Assembly (NCBI GenBank): GCA_903813345.2
Contig: CAIIXF020000012.1
Location: 13,186,932-13,250,931, forward strand
Origin: Owenia fusiformis
Taxonomy: Eukaryota > Annelida > Polychaeta > Sabellida > Oweniidae
Direction: 5' to 3'
Length of the DNA: 64,000 nucleotides
The number at the start of each line of letters is the position of its first letter. The stretch's first letter is position 1. Shown in pieces: positions 45,164 through 57,264 of this stretch. A program made the position numbers and the translations under genes. Under the pieces are notes generated by a model, which worked only from the letters and a program-made list of their open reading frames with translations, ran no database searches and was not told where the DNA came from.

Positions 45164-45513
45164 AGTTGTAGTGTATTATAAACACGATCCTTTAAAGTGA
45201 GTCATGATTCTTTAAAGTGAGTCATTACATAAACAAGTTGATTATTTCAATGTTTTCATGATCAGTATAAGTTCAATGAACTTACAAAACGGTATATTTA
45301 CGTAGATGATAACGTATACAGTTGGATCTCCGTATAAAGATTTGCCTACAATTTGTGTGGAACAATTGACCGCAAGCATTTTTTAAAATTAATTGGCTGA
45401 TTGGGAACAGTATCCAATCAAATACTTTAACCATCAATTTGAAACACCAATCAAACCAGTAGGTTCTGGCAATTTCTGGAAACAGTAAATTCAGTAGCTC
45501 AACATATGACATA

Positions 45514-45734
45514 CAGGGTGTTTCATAACGAGCATCTCCAAAAAGTCAAGTTGAGAAGAGATGGGTCTATAACATATGTACTATATATGAGCCTATTTTA
45601 TTCTAGACAAAGACATTTCGATCAACTAAACATACTACAATTCAAGAAAGTACAAATGGCATCCCTTTGACCTGTATTTATTACAGTCCGAGAAGATCTT
45701 TCCTGACGAAAAGCCCACATTATGAAACACCTTG
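45514..45734. mobile_element. CAGGGTGTTTCATAA MITE, intact copy
   Basis: 221 bp, TA-flanked, ends CAGGGTGTTTCATAACG and TTATGAAACACCTTG. It is present at the same place in all three copies of the host element, so it predates their spread. Confidence 0.75.
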
Positions 45735-45801
45735 TACGTTTACCTATAAGTGTATAAGTATACGTTATAAGTTGTACTTTCACTAGGTGCGAAATCGCTC
45801 T

Positions 45802-46680
45802 AATGCTAATGAAACCACTTATAATGTGGCTGCCTCATGCACAAAAGTCTTTCCATTTATTCATATAAACTAAAAGGGGAAATGGGAAATGTAAAATCCC
45901 CGGTTGTTCGACTTTTGCACCATGGGACACCCCTGAGCAATAGAATATTTAGACAGAATATATCAAAATATTTAGGGTAGGTCTCAATTTCAGGAATATA
46001 CCTCATTTTGGAAAATGGACCTTTTGAAAAAAATGGGCCTCGATTTAAAAAGATGGGTCCATTTTTAAAAACTTTTTAGGACTCTCTTTTTTCAGTCCTA
46101 GCATTTTTATTTTTTAAACCCTCACTTGTGAATTATAAGAGATGATAAAATAAGCGATCTCGGAACACTTGGGTTGTCAGAACAGTTGGGCAAGAGTCAG
46201 AACACTTGGTTAGCCCAGAACAGTTGGGCTTCCACATACGCTCTTCCGATTAAAGAGAATCATGTGGATAAAACATAGGGTTCAGGCGTAACTCGGATTT
46301 TAAGCGTATACAGTATGTAGATTCAGCAGTTCTTTAATAGATTTCCAATTCATTTGGGGTGGTGTGTTTGGTGTGTTCGCATCCCCTTTTCGAACATAAT
46401 CTTTTTTATTTACGTTTCCTCCGGGGTATTGTTCATGGTGCTGAGAATGAGACTCGGTTTAAGACGAACTATGTGCTCTAGCTAAAAAGGTGAAGTTAGG
46501 CGTCAAGTGCAAGCTATGATGATGGAGTTGAACCCCTTTGGAAATATCTTTGGGGTGGGTCTCCCCTGTGTTAGATTATCGTCCATAAATACATGTTCTT
46601 AGAGCGACAACATTCATCATGGTTGGTTAGACCACAATCGAGGACAATGATATCATGTGGGTTTGGAATGGATTCATTAC
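45802..46680. other. Intergenic, no gene
   Basis: No gene recognised. 45990-46100 is a run of diverged AAATGGGCC/GATGGGTCCATTTTT words related to the segment near 20600. Confidence 0.35.
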
Positions 46681-47424
46681 TAACACCCCAGTCACATTTG
46701 TCGCACGGCGGCCGCAAGTCGACCGCAGATCAATTAAATCGGTGAATTTCTGCGGCGAGCGTAGAAAAACTACGCTCGCCTTGCGGCCTCCATACGGCGT
46801 ATGCAGATTTTTACAGGCCGCAGGGAAGGCGTAGAAATTATAACTCGGAGTTATAATTTTTGTTCATTTCTGAGGTCGCCGTAGAAATCAACTGGCTCAA
46901 CCAGACTGAATCATTATTTGTCAATGTTTCACGATCACTTTCATTTGATATTACATCCATCCACCGTAGGAAATGTGACTGGGGTCTTACACCCCAGTCA
47001 CATTTCCTAGGGCGACCTTGCGGTCTATCATTTCTGCGGCCAGTTACATTTCTACGCTCGCCGTGGAATTTCTGCGCTCTCATACTTTTGCAGTCACATT
47101 TCCCATGGCAGCCGCACGGTGAATTTTAAATTTCTGTTGATAAATAATACTTTTTTCATTTTATATACATCGGGACAATTTATAAATGTTATTCATGGTG
47201 CTAGGATGTAATATCAAATGAAACGGGGACCTCAGAAATGAACAAATATTATAACTCCGAGTTATAATTTCTACGCCTTCCCTGCGGCCTGTAAAAATCT
47301 GCATTCGCCGTACGGAGGCCGCAAGGCGAGCGTAGTTTTTCTACGCTCGCCGCAGAAATTCACCGATTTAATTGATCTGCGGTCGACTTGCGGCCGCCGT
47401 GCGACAAATGTGACTGGGGTGTAA
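46681..47424. mobile_element. Head-to-head dimer of the ACACCCCAGTCACATTT MITE
   Basis: The left copy (46681-46985, about 305 bp) and the right copy (about 46987-47424) both end in ACACCCCAGTCACATTT-type inverted termini and face each other: the centre reads AAATGTGACTGGGGT-C-TTACACCCCAGTCACATTT. Arms are GC-rich with GCGGCCGC, CTACGCTCGCC and AACTC(C/G)GAGTTATAA palindromes. A single full copy is at 60942-61426. The frames at 46838-47129 are shadows. Confidence 0.8.
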
Positions 47425-48210
47425 ATGCAGAATAATCAAGATCACGGGCCAAAATGCTCTAATACGTCACTTCCGCTGAATAGATAAAGTACATGTAGTT
47501 TTAAAAAATGAATGTAGTCTCAACACAATTGTGATCATTACGAGTCAGTAAGCTAGTATGTAAGCACAGTTGTCATCTTTTTTCAATGACAACATGTCAT
47601 TTCTTCTGAAAATGCGTTTATTCGGGTTATCTAAAGGAAAATATCGAGTCAAGTGGTGTATTAATTTTGCCTTCATTTTTGTGAGTTTCTGAGTTTCTGA
47701 ATTTCTGTCGGTAGTGTCACAATTGACTAATTATTTCAAAAAGTAAATGTTTGGCCCCTATTGAGTTTAGTGTCAAAATGTAGCTTAGACATAGTTTTTA
47801 GAACCTCAGATAGGCCAATGAGGCCACGTAAATCTATAACTCGAGATAAAAAGTCAGGCGATTGCCCTTTTGCCCATTGATTAGTATGGTGACGTGAATT
47901 AGGGCTGTTTTGCCACAGTTATATTACTCTAAATGCAGAGCACCCCGTCCAGGAAAAGACTTCTTATGTTGCTAAGGTAACCGAATTCCTGAGTAGTAGA
48001 GAGACGTGGCGATGAACAATGCTGTTAACGTAGACGTGAAATCACACAAGAAAACCCCATATGGCCAAAGATCTTCAACACCGGTGCGAATAAGAAACGG
48101 CAATAGAAGCTGCCCTCTGTAAGATCAGAAAGACTAAGTGAAAGTAAAAATGCTCCTTGAGTTTTTTTGTAGGTTCCATTACATGTGAGCACTGTGACCA
48201 TCAAACCATT
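47425..48210. other. Intergenic, no gene
   Basis: AT-rich; the minus frame 48025-48213 has no domain signature and is not called. Nothing else recognised. Confidence 0.4.
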
Positions 48211-48834
48211 CACACGATCCTTTAAAGTGAGTCATGATTCTTTAAAATGAGTCATTACATAAACAAGTTGATTATTTCAATGTTTTCATGATCAGTATAA
48301 GTTCAATGAACTTACAAAACGGTATATTTACGTAGATGATAACGTATACAGTTGGATCTCCGTATAAAGATTTGCCTACACGTGTGTGGAACAATTGACC
48401 GCAAGCATTTTTTGAAATTAATTGGCTGAGTGGGAACAGTATCCAATCAAATGCTTTAACCATCAATTTGAAACACCAATCAAACCAGTAGGTTCTAGCA
48501 ATTCCTGGAAACAGTAAATTCGGAAGCTCAACATATGACATACATGGTGTTTCATAACGAGCATCTCCAAAAAGTCAATTTGAGAAGAGATGGGTCTGTG
48601 ACATATGTACTATATATAAGCCTATTTTATTCTAGACAAACACATTTGGATCAACTAAACATGCTACAATTCAAGAAAGTACAAATGGCATCCCTGTGAC
48701 CTGTATTTATTACAGTCCGAGAAGATCTTTCCTGACGAAAAGCCCACATTATGAAACACCTTGTATCTTTACCTATAAGTATAAGTATCCGTTATAAGTT
48801 GTACTTTCACTAGGTGCGAAATCTCTCTATTATC
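48211..48834. mobile_element. AGAGATTTCGCAC element, copy 3, left-truncated
   Basis: Starts within the host element at CACGATCCTTTAAAGTGAG (copy 1 position about 40214) and runs to GTGCGAAATCTCTCT. Contains the CAGGGTGTTTCATAA MITE at 48543-48763. The left TIR is missing. Confidence 0.75.
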
Positions 48835-51448
48835 GCATGTTTTCTCACTTTACTTAAATTATATCATCTATATTCTATTATACAAGGATTGAGTGACGTT
48901 ACTCAATTTCCTTTCGATAACTCTGATATAAAACACATGGTTGTTTCAGCCTGTGATAGATTCAGTATGTGATAGATTTTATGCTGCAATGGGTCCTTTT
49001 CCGTCAGAAGAGAGTTCAGATGCGATTATGTGTTTTATAAATAGTGACGAGTACATTTTACGGAGTGGACTTCAATGCCGTATATTTTAAGAAAAAAGCT
49101 CGAGACATTTTTTGCTGGGTATTTTGTATTTTTATAGAATGGTTTGATTACATAAACGGCGCGGGTGGTTGTACCTCAATTATAGTGAAACATGACTATC
49201 TTGCAACACCCTGTGTGTTCAGAGTTACCGAAATTACATGATGGTGAGTATCGCTACGACAGAAGAGGGTTCGAAATTTGAGATGCATGCATAACCGAAG
49301 CTCCAAAATGATTTCAATTTTGAGGTAGGAGGTTACGAAAATGTTGTACGATGGGACAGGGGTGTGAGCAGTTTACAGTCGTACCATGTGCATTCTAATA
49401 GTTCAGATGTATTTGGGTTGAGTGCTATCATTACTCCCCTAATACCATCGCAAGCACAATCAGCCAGGCTCAGTAACTGCGTCAACATTCGGAAATGAAT
49501 ATCTCTGAAATCGTACATCTTTAATTTTCAAAATTATTTGTGATACGGTGATATTACACAGTTCAACGTATTTATTTGAAGTAAATTTCGAATCCATTCA
49601 TAACAAAGCGTCAACTGACCTGGATGACATCATTAAAAAGTCTGTAAAATCACCCCATCGAATACTAATATTGAGAGGTCGAAGCCCCATTCTGAATAAA
49701 GATTACATGACTTATAAATAGAGAATCAAAATTGAATTTGAGAAATCAGAACATTTTGTAAAATCCCAGTTCGAATAAGGTCTTACATATCGACGATTAT
49801 CCTTAATTTGTAAAGATCGCCATTTTGCCTGGAGAGTCGATTTGCAGCAAAGTAAGTCATGTTTTATATGGTCTATATGGTTTTGATATTTCAATTGCTT
49901 TCTTTTTATAAAAGGATGTGGACCTTGGTTATCATAGTAACCGTAAAATATTTAATTATTATAGTAGTAAACTTAAATACATAAAACCTGAATAAAGTAT
50001 AGGAATAATGTCAGGGCAGCTACCAACTATGAACAAGATTGGTTCATTATTTTCACATTTTTGTTAAACTGTGAACAACTCTTATACATTTATAATATAT
50101 AGAATACATGAAATTAGCTTGCTTTAAATATTAAGATAATTACATTTATTTGTACATAAGCTTTTTACAAATATTTCGAAAACATTTTGGGAGTGAAACC
50201 CAAGTTTGCGTATCGTCATATAGGATAATGATATATCTTATAATATACCCGCTTATATCAATGTAGGCCCCGAGGGCCGGTCCACTGATCCCGACACGGT
50301 TACTTTTGATACGTACCTGTTGTTTTTTCACTGGGTATAGAAAAATAACATTGCAACAGGTAGGTAATGTCATTTTGACCAACAGGTTCGAGATCCTTAG
50401 GGCCTACACTGGCTTCTATGGAACAACTTATAAATTATTTACTTTATTCGCTTAAATCTTGGCAATTATTACAACTAGCGATATTCAACGGAAGTCACTG
50501 GACTTCCGTTGAGTATGATAAAGAGGAGGGAAAACCCCATTATTCAATTTATGACTTCCTCCTTCGCGCACCTCCTTTTGTCGAAAACGTACCCTCCATC
50601 TTGGTTTCCAAAGTTTTCAAATTGACCTAGTTTTAAACCAATCAACGATCGACTCGCTAAACCAATCAGCGACTATGTCATCTCAATACACATTTACATT
50701 ATAAGCGTATGTCATCTTTGAACCCTGGGGTTTCTCCCCCTCTTAGTATGATAATTACAAGTCACGACTTAGTTCAGTGTAATTTTAATGTTTATATCCC
50801 CGGTAGTATATTGTTCATTAATTAGACATCACTAGTATGTTATTCCATTAATGTGAGTGAGGAATATAAGAGTGACTAACAAAACCAATATTCGATTCTA
50901 TTTTCGATGAATACCTGTACCACGATAATATTCCACTAGCCCTTCGGGCTTCGCGGAATATCACATGTGAATGATACACAGATATCAATTTCAATACAAT
51001 CAAATATTTGTATAATATATAACATAATATGATATTGAGAAGACAACTACTTGCATTTTGAGGGATTTGGCGTGAGGACATGCCTTGACAGAAAACCTTA
51101 ATGAACAGAAATTACTAACTTATTACTTAAGTACTTTGTTCGTCGTAGATATTGTAATTATAGCAATGTTTCAAAATCAAGAACGAAAGATCTGTTTTAA
51201 GCATGAGATCTCTATCACATTTCATTTTGACCATTTTGAAAAAGAGCCTATTAATCATAATCAATGATGGGACTGTACGTATTGATGATTTTCATTGATT
51301 TTATTATAAAAAATGTAGTATTATAGAGCCATCACTTAAATATATATATATGTGTTTGTACAGCTTTCAGTTAATCAGACTATTCAAATTTCCAATTCAC
51401 TATATAGTGTACAGTATATTGTAATTCCGCTAAACAAAAGTATACGTA
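48835..51448. other. Intergenic, no gene
   Basis: About 2.6 kb with only short, domain-less frames (49044-49241, 49333-49518, 50146-50382, 50418-50630 and others). A small inverted pair CTCTACTGGACTTCCGTTGA-like sits at 50495-50515 (GGAAGTCACTGGACTTCC). The hairpin relative CACTAGCCCTTCGGGCTT is at about 50935. Confidence 0.4.
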
Positions 51449-52102
51449 CACTCCCCTCTATAAGATTGGCAACCTTAGCTTCCCCATTGAACTACGTGTT
51501 AAAGCCTCTTCAATTACCTTTTTATTTTTATTTACTTAACCTGTGATGAAAATATTTTTTCTATTACTGGAAACGTAATTTGACTTTATTTCCAACACCT
51601 CCAAATTTTCTCATTTTTTCCTCAATTACAATAGGTCAAAATTGTTTTACAAATAACCTCTCCCATTGAAATGACACAGGAGGCGAATATAATTTTCAAA
51701 AATGACTTTGAAGCTCTATAACTTTAGTATTCATCAAGTTAACTAAACACTTAGTGTACAAAAAATCAGACAATTCAATTTTCTATATAAAATATTTTTT
51801 TGCTAAATCTTTTACTGAATAGATATCCTGATTTCTGATTTGCCCCGAACCCACCATATCCCATTGGTTTACATGGGAATGACGATTTTTAAAAAATCAT
51901 CAAATTTATAATCAATTTTCGACCTACTGTAATTGTGGAAAAAAAATGAGAAAATGTGGAGGTATTGAAAATAAAGTTACGTTTCCATCAATAGTATAAG
52001 TATTTTCATCGCAGGTTAAGTAAATAAAAATGCAAAGGTAAAGAGGCTTTAACACGTAGTTCAATGGGGGAGATAAGGTTGCCAAACTTATAGGGGAGAG
52101 TG
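51449..52102. mobile_element. Foldback element CACTCYCC, TA target
   Basis: CACTCCCCTCTATAAG at 51449 mirrors CTTATAGGGGAGAGTG ending 52102, with TA on both sides. Arms of about 190 bp match well (GGCAACCTTA / TAAGGTTGCC; TTAAAGCCTCTT / AAGAGGCTTTAA; GGAAACGTAA / TTACGTTTCC). The two arm-derived frames (51352-51546 and 52112-51924) translate almost alike because of the inverted repeat and are not genes. Confidence 0.8.
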
Positions 52103-54009
52103 TACCTTTCACATCAAAGGCTATATGTACAATTCTTTAATTATTAATCTTTAAAGCCATATGTACATGCTGCAAAACAAAATGCATATATATTTGGTGG
52201 GTGAGATTAAGCCATCCATTTGACCCATTGAGACAATACGAATAATTAAAGGCATGTAAATCACGCGCGTTTTTAACCACATATGTAGCAATACTGTATA
52301 CATGTTTAGTATCGCTACATTACTTCACAGGGTTGAGGAAAGTCTAACGAGTAGCTTTCCCGAAATGGCGATGACAAGATTAATCGAACAACTCTGAAAA
52401 TGGCTACAAGAGAACATTGCCGCTGAAAAGTTAACATTGTACAATCATGGGCTTTTAACTAGAAGGGTAGGCAACTTCCCATATTTCATCATAAGCATTG
52501 CCTTTGGGTTTTCAAAATTGGAGAATGTACACATTCCCAAAAAATCTTATTTTGTCATTTTTATGGATGATTTAAAGAAATAACTCAAAGATAAAAACAT
52601 GATTATCTAAATACATGTTGATAATTTAATAAAAAGTGGAATTCATCGAAATTATGACAATACAGAAAGTGAACATTCTCACACAAATTATATTTTTATT
52701 GGAATGTGTTCTTGAATAATTACCCACAATGCAATACTTGAAGAGAACATCTTGATACCTCTTATTCTTATTGGTCTTTTTTGTTTAGTTTTACATGAGA
52801 TTGAATATATTTTATTATTGAAAATTGATTTTTATCCAAAATAATACTAAAACATATACATTTATCTAATACTTTTAAAAATATTACCATAAAAAGGAAG
52901 CATTGCATTGCTCATTTTGAAGGTCTCATGTTATTACACGGAGTTGTATACCCTTCTAATTGAAAGCCCATGGTACAATCTAACATTACAAACATTCGAT
53001 TTGCGGGTTTTCAAGACTCGGGTTTTCTTGGAATCACAATGATAAAATATATCAAAAAGCTTCTAAAATGCCTGCTGGAAAACAAAATACCCACAAAAAC
53101 CTTAATCAGCCAATCACGATCAAACTTATCCCATCGGAGGTGTTATGGAAATACAAATGTACGATATGAAAAACATCATAAACTTGTTTAGACCAAAATT
53201 CAAAAGTAATTAAATAAACAGTATTTACTCTGCATAAATATTATTGGGTATAATCAAATCTATACATCTCATGATCATATTATAAACATTCCGCTCTGAT
53301 TTCATAGAATATATACAGATAAAAAGGTAATCAGTTGTTGAAACCTTCCTTCAAGAGATGCTCAGATTAACGTAGCAAAATCGACTTCTACAAATAATCA
53401 ATGAAAATTAAAAACACACATGAATATATTTCAATAAGATGACATGCGGCCCTTTCATTAAATTCATTTTATCAATGTGCAAAAATCAAAACTGTGAATT
53501 ATTCTGATTTCTCAAATTGACCTCGAGGTAATATTCTAGTCATAATCATTTATTATCTGGACATCTCTTAAAGTTGTACATTTTACACATTTCTAAGCTT
53601 TAATATACACTAGTTCTATTTGTTGGTTACTTTCACCTTTATTTAAACCCCACTAACACTATAGAATGAGCCCTGGTTTGTTTTAAAGAATCACCGGTTG
53701 AATCAAAAGTAAAAGAAAGTGCATTATTTTCTATTTTTTAAAGAATGTACACTTGGCAAGCTATCTAAAACCAATGTGGCACAAAGATGATTGACTGTCA
53801 CATGCAGTGCACTAAAGCTGGACCAATTATACCCTATTCACTCATTCAATAATTGAAATAGTAAACACTAAATAAATCAAAGTGTAAACTGTTACATGCA
53901 GTGCACTGAAGCTGAACTAATTACACCGACTTCTCAACACTCTTACCTCATAGTCAATACAAAAGAAAAGCTTTCCAAAAATGGATCATGGACCACTTAG
54001 CTTTCATAA
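52103..54009. other. Intergenic, no gene
   Basis: AT-rich. A diverged direct repeat is at 53795-53930 (CACATGCAGTGCACTAAAGCTG and TACATGCAGTGCACTGAAGCTG). The frame 52970-53191 has no recognisable domain. Confidence 0.4.
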
Positions 54010-54149
54010 TGCCTTGGTCACATATGCTCCGATCTATCGCCCGGCGCCCGGCCGATTGAGTGTTTTGTTCAATACTGTATTCAATTTTGAACAAAATACT
54101 CAATCGGCCGGGCGCCGTAGTGAAAATCTGAGAAAATGTGACCAAGGCA
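54010..54149. mobile_element. MITE, TGCCTTGGTCACAT family, TAA target
   Basis: 140 bp, ends TGCCTTGGTCACAT and ATGTGACCAAGGCA, flanked by TAA (54007-54009, 54150-54152). The interior is a near-perfect palindrome around CGGCGCCCGGCCGATTGAGT. Confidence 0.88.
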
Positions 54150-54255
54150 TAAGAGTTTCTGCGGGGCTAAAATAAGATGAACGAATCGTATTGGGTCCTA
54201 GGAGAATTAATATTATTATTCCTCCTTAGACCCAATACTCGTACTTTATCCCTAA

Positions 54256-54390
54256 TGCCTGGGTCACATTTGCTCCGATTCATCGGCCGGCGCCTGGCCG
54301 ATTGAGTATTCTGTTCAAAAGTGAATACAATTATGAATGAACAGGATACTCAATCGGCCGGGCGCCGGCCGATGAAATGTGACCAAGACA
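54256..54390. mobile_element. MITE, same family, TAA target
   Basis: 135 bp, ends TGCCTGGGTCACAT and ATGTGACCAAGACA, flanked by TAA (54253-54255, 54391-54393). Strong interior palindrome with CGGCCGGCGCC. Confidence 0.88.
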
Positions 54391-54541
54391 TAACATAATG
54401 TCCAAATATTTATTGCACATATATGTTGCGCATATTTTACACAAAGATTCACGTTTTACATCGATGACTGTTTAAAAGCACATGGTCATAAAATCTGCTG
54501 TGCTGTTCTTTATAATGTACAGAGCTCTCTACTCGTGCTTA

Positions 54542-54840
54542 TGCCTTGGTCACATAGGCTCAGCTTTTTACTACGGCGCCCGGCCGATGAGTATTTTGTT
54601 CGAAATCGGCCGGCGAGCCCGGGCATCGTACGGGCGCCGGGCGATGATCGCCACTCATCGGCCGATTTTTAGACATCGTACGGGCGCCGGCAGAGTTTTA
54701 TCGCGGAGATAAAAGTTGCCGATGTCTTGGCGATTTTTTCTCAACCAAACTCATCGGTACCTACCCGGCCGTGTCCCGCCCGGTCATCGTACGATTATCT
54801 TACGGCGCCCGGTGGCATCGAATGGTCATCTTGGGATTTT
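54542..54840. mobile_element. Larger, GC-rich relative of the same MITE family
   Basis: Starts TGCCTTGGTCACATAGG after TTA; the body is about 300 bp of GC-rich palindromic words (GGCGCCCGGCCGATGAG, CATCGTACGGGCGCCGG twice). The right end has diverged. The plus frame 54482-54712 is a by-product of the GC-rich repeat. Confidence 0.6.
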
Positions 54841-55305
54841 GCGTGCTGATTTGTTTGATAAATCTTAATAATGATTACTTATAAAGTGATATAAAGGTTT
54901 TAAAAAGAATGAGGTAAGGAATTATAATTACTTCACACTGTCAGAGATTTTTTATAAAACATAAATGGAACGATTAGGCTTACTGTAAAACAATGACACA
55001 CATTTGAATGGCTGGGTGGGTGGGTTGATATAGTCGTTCTTATATTGACATTAATCGTGTATGTCTGTAATACACATTGAATAGAGTGATACATTTTTAT
55101 GCGTATATTCACTCATGCATATACTATTACAAATCATTTATTTTAAAAATCTTCTGAATGTTTTTGTGAGTACAGTATTTTCAAGGGTCACAATTTTAAT
55201 ACGAAAGTTCACTGTCTCAATTACAGTTAATATGCCAAAGGCTTTAGGATAGAGGGGATAAGGCCAATGAGGAAGGCGATGGGAAGACAGGTGGAAAACG
55301 ACAAT
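54841..55305. other. Intergenic, then 5' part of a MADF-like frame
   Basis: No gene in the first part. The last bases before 55305 may belong to the frame interrupted by the MITE: removing 55306-55813 plus one AAT makes a frame running from about 55240 without a stop. Confidence 0.3.
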
Positions 55306-55813
55306 GGAGAGGTTAAGCTTTGCATATATAATCGAAACTGAACCTGTACGTATCACTCGACCATATACAAATTCATGTAGCCTTCTCATATAAATAGCCG
55401 TTCAAATCCAGTGTTTGTTTAGACTACACCATAGCGTGTAATGATTCTATAGTATGTCATTGATGCGGTTTTATAGCTGGTTTTCTAATACATATTTTAA
55501 ACGAGCTCGTTTCGTAAGATTTTGGCGCTAAATCATGCATGACATACATCATCGTGTTCAGCAAGAATTCAACTGTGCATTGAAATCAAAATTGACAGCA
55601 TAGTGTTCAATAGACACGAGTAAAATGGTTCCCGTTGACCCAACGTCAAATATTCAAATCTCCCGTTCTAAACCCGAAACTCTGAAGCTGAAAGAGTATC
55701 TGAAGTAGACTAAGCGCGCATAAAACTATGAGCGCTCGATACATTCCTTTGTTAATTTTTGTACTTTGCGTTCACGGTTACGTTGTGAAAAACATCGTTA
55801 GCTTAACCTCTCC
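55306..55813. mobile_element. MITE, GGAGAGGTTAAGC family, copy 1
   Basis: 508 bp, ends GGAGAGGTTAAGC and GCTTAACCTCTCC, with a 3-bp AAT duplication (55303-55305, 55814-55816). It shares most of its length with 58191-58680 (TTTGTTTAGACTACACCATAG, TTTTAAACGAGCTCGTTTCG). Confidence 0.88.
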
Positions 55814-56119
55814 AATAACAATGCTAGTGAGCTGGTGGATGTTGAAGATTTAGATGTGTCTAGGGAAGAGGGTAAGCTTACTCCACTTGAAATAGAAGAA
55901 AAAATTGCCAATTTCTTTGAAGATAGGCCATATTTTTATGACCAAACAAATTCTCTTTTCGAGAACAGACAAAAGAAAGATGCAGAAATAGGGAATTTTG
56001 CTAATAGCATCGGATGGACAGGTAGACATAGTATTTGTTTATATGAAAGATCTAAAAATGAATTAAGGTCAGGGTGCACTTTGATGAAAAGACCACGTGC
56101 AGTATGGCAAGTGATTTAA
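55814..56119 (+). pseudogene. MADF-like domain fragment interrupted by a MITE
   Basis: The frame carries LEIEEKIANFFEDRPYFYD, FENRQKKDAEIGNFANSIGW, resembling the MADF fold (helix, Pro-x-(L/F)-(Y/W)-D, then W/I..IA..+G). MADF proteins are DNA-binding and often accompany PIF/Harbinger transposases. The frame extends upstream past the ATG into the MITE border without a stop. After GWTG a GTAGAC could be a donor. The resemblance is weak: the usual Trp before IA is replaced. Confidence 0.4.
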
Positions 56120-56416
56120 GACGGTCATATCTTTCACCATGAGTACTTTCTGGGCATAAATACAGTGTTTTTATTAAAACAATGTTTTCTTTCAGTTGAA
56201 GTACCCATGATAGTAAAAATATCAACCAAACAATTTGAAAAATTATGAATAGGGACCCCGTGTCAGCATTTTTCTCTAAATATTGAACCTATTTACTGAA
56301 AAGAGGATCTTCTTTTTCTGATTTTTATTGCATGAAAACATTATTATCCTGGAAGTCCTGTCTATCGAAATATTTCGTTTTCGAATCTTGCATTCACGCC
56401 ATGTGGAACAGTCATA
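56120..56416. other. Intergenic, no gene
   Basis: AT-rich, nothing recognised. Confidence 0.35.
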
Positions 56417-56588
56417 CCGGTGTAAAAGGGTAGGTTGTCCTATCAAATGTTGGTCCTACTCTCTATTGATTTATATGGTGACCTAATTACAATTATTTTC
56501 CTTATTATTTATACACAGTCAGGGCCAGTAAGGGCCGTAAGGAAAGGGGACCATAATCCCCAGGAGACCATAATTTCTTTTACACCGG
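56417..56588. mobile_element. MITE, CCGGTGTAAAA family, copy 1
   Basis: 172 bp, ends CCGGTGTAAAAG and CTTTTACACCGG, flanked by GTCATA on both sides (56411-56416, 56589-56594), a 6-bp direct duplication. Copy 2 is inverted at about 59004-59176. Confidence 0.8.
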
Positions 56589-56858
56589 GTCATACAAGAA
56601 TTTAGTATAAATCTAGAGGCCTGAAGATCGACCGATGTCCTGGCGGGTGCCGCACGGCCATCGGCAGATAGCCTTGCGATACCCGTGCGATGTCTTTCAG
56701 ATTCAATTGATTGCGGGCGCCGTACGATGCCTGTACTTATGTGACCATACTCATGATTAGACCAAGACATCGGTGAAAAGTCACCGGCGCCCGGTCGATT
56801 TAGAAATCGGCCGATGACTACTCATCGGCCGGCGCCCGGCGGCTATGTGACCTAGGTA
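56589..56858. repeat. GC-rich relative of the TGCCTTGGTCACAT MITE
   Basis: Ends ATGTGACCTAGGTA before TTA (56859-56861). The interior has CGGCGCCCGG, CATCGGCCGGCGCCC and GATGTC words like those at 54542. The left end is not clear. The minus frame 56519-56770 is a by-product. Confidence 0.55.
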
Positions 56859-57264
56859 TTAGTTTGGTGAATTACTCCCCTGTTCTGTAGTAATGTTATA
56901 ACGTGAATTCACAAAACTGGCTCAAGTCAGTAAGTGTACTTGTCGCATCGTCATCTCCATATTATTTTGTACATCTGAAAATAATAATACTTTTTAACAA
57001 TGATAGGTGCCGACACAATGAATGGAATTATAGCATCAGTATTGATATGTCTATGTAAACATTGAAGTTATCAAATAAGAGGGAATGCTTGATTTAAATT
57101 TGATTCCGGAAACGATCACATTCAAATCCAGCTTTCACATTGCGTTCACAGAGCTCAGTGGAAACTTAAGTTCCCATTAAGAAGAACACAAAACGCATTA
57201 TTGAAATACCATATACATCGTGTCAAATACATACATAACTAAATTTAGATCACCGTAGATTTTA
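56859..57264 (-). other. 3' flank of gene A
   Basis: Downstream of the gene A stop on the minus strand and expected to hold the 3' UTR. I see no convincing AATAAA on this strand close to the stop. No other gene. Confidence 0.4.

Larger units (their letters stand above)
43261..45801. mobile_element. AGAGATTTCGCAC element, copy 2, with three nested insertions
   Basis: Left GAGATTTCGCACATAAGTG and right CACTAGGTGCGAAATC match the copy at 39975. Inside are a TAGTCCATGG element (43333-44689), a hAT-type MITE (44854-45163) and the CAGGGTGTTTCATAA MITE (45514-45734). Aligning with copy 1 (40017-40100, 40195) shows the first two are insertions absent from copy 1. Confidence 0.8.

Noticed and set aside
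46838-47129. Overlapping frames in GC-rich sequence
   Set aside because: Fall inside the MITE dimer; the related frame recurs at 60812-61077 in the same MITE.
51352-51546. Frame with a near-copy at 52112-51924
   Set aside because: The similarity comes from the inverted arms of a foldback element.
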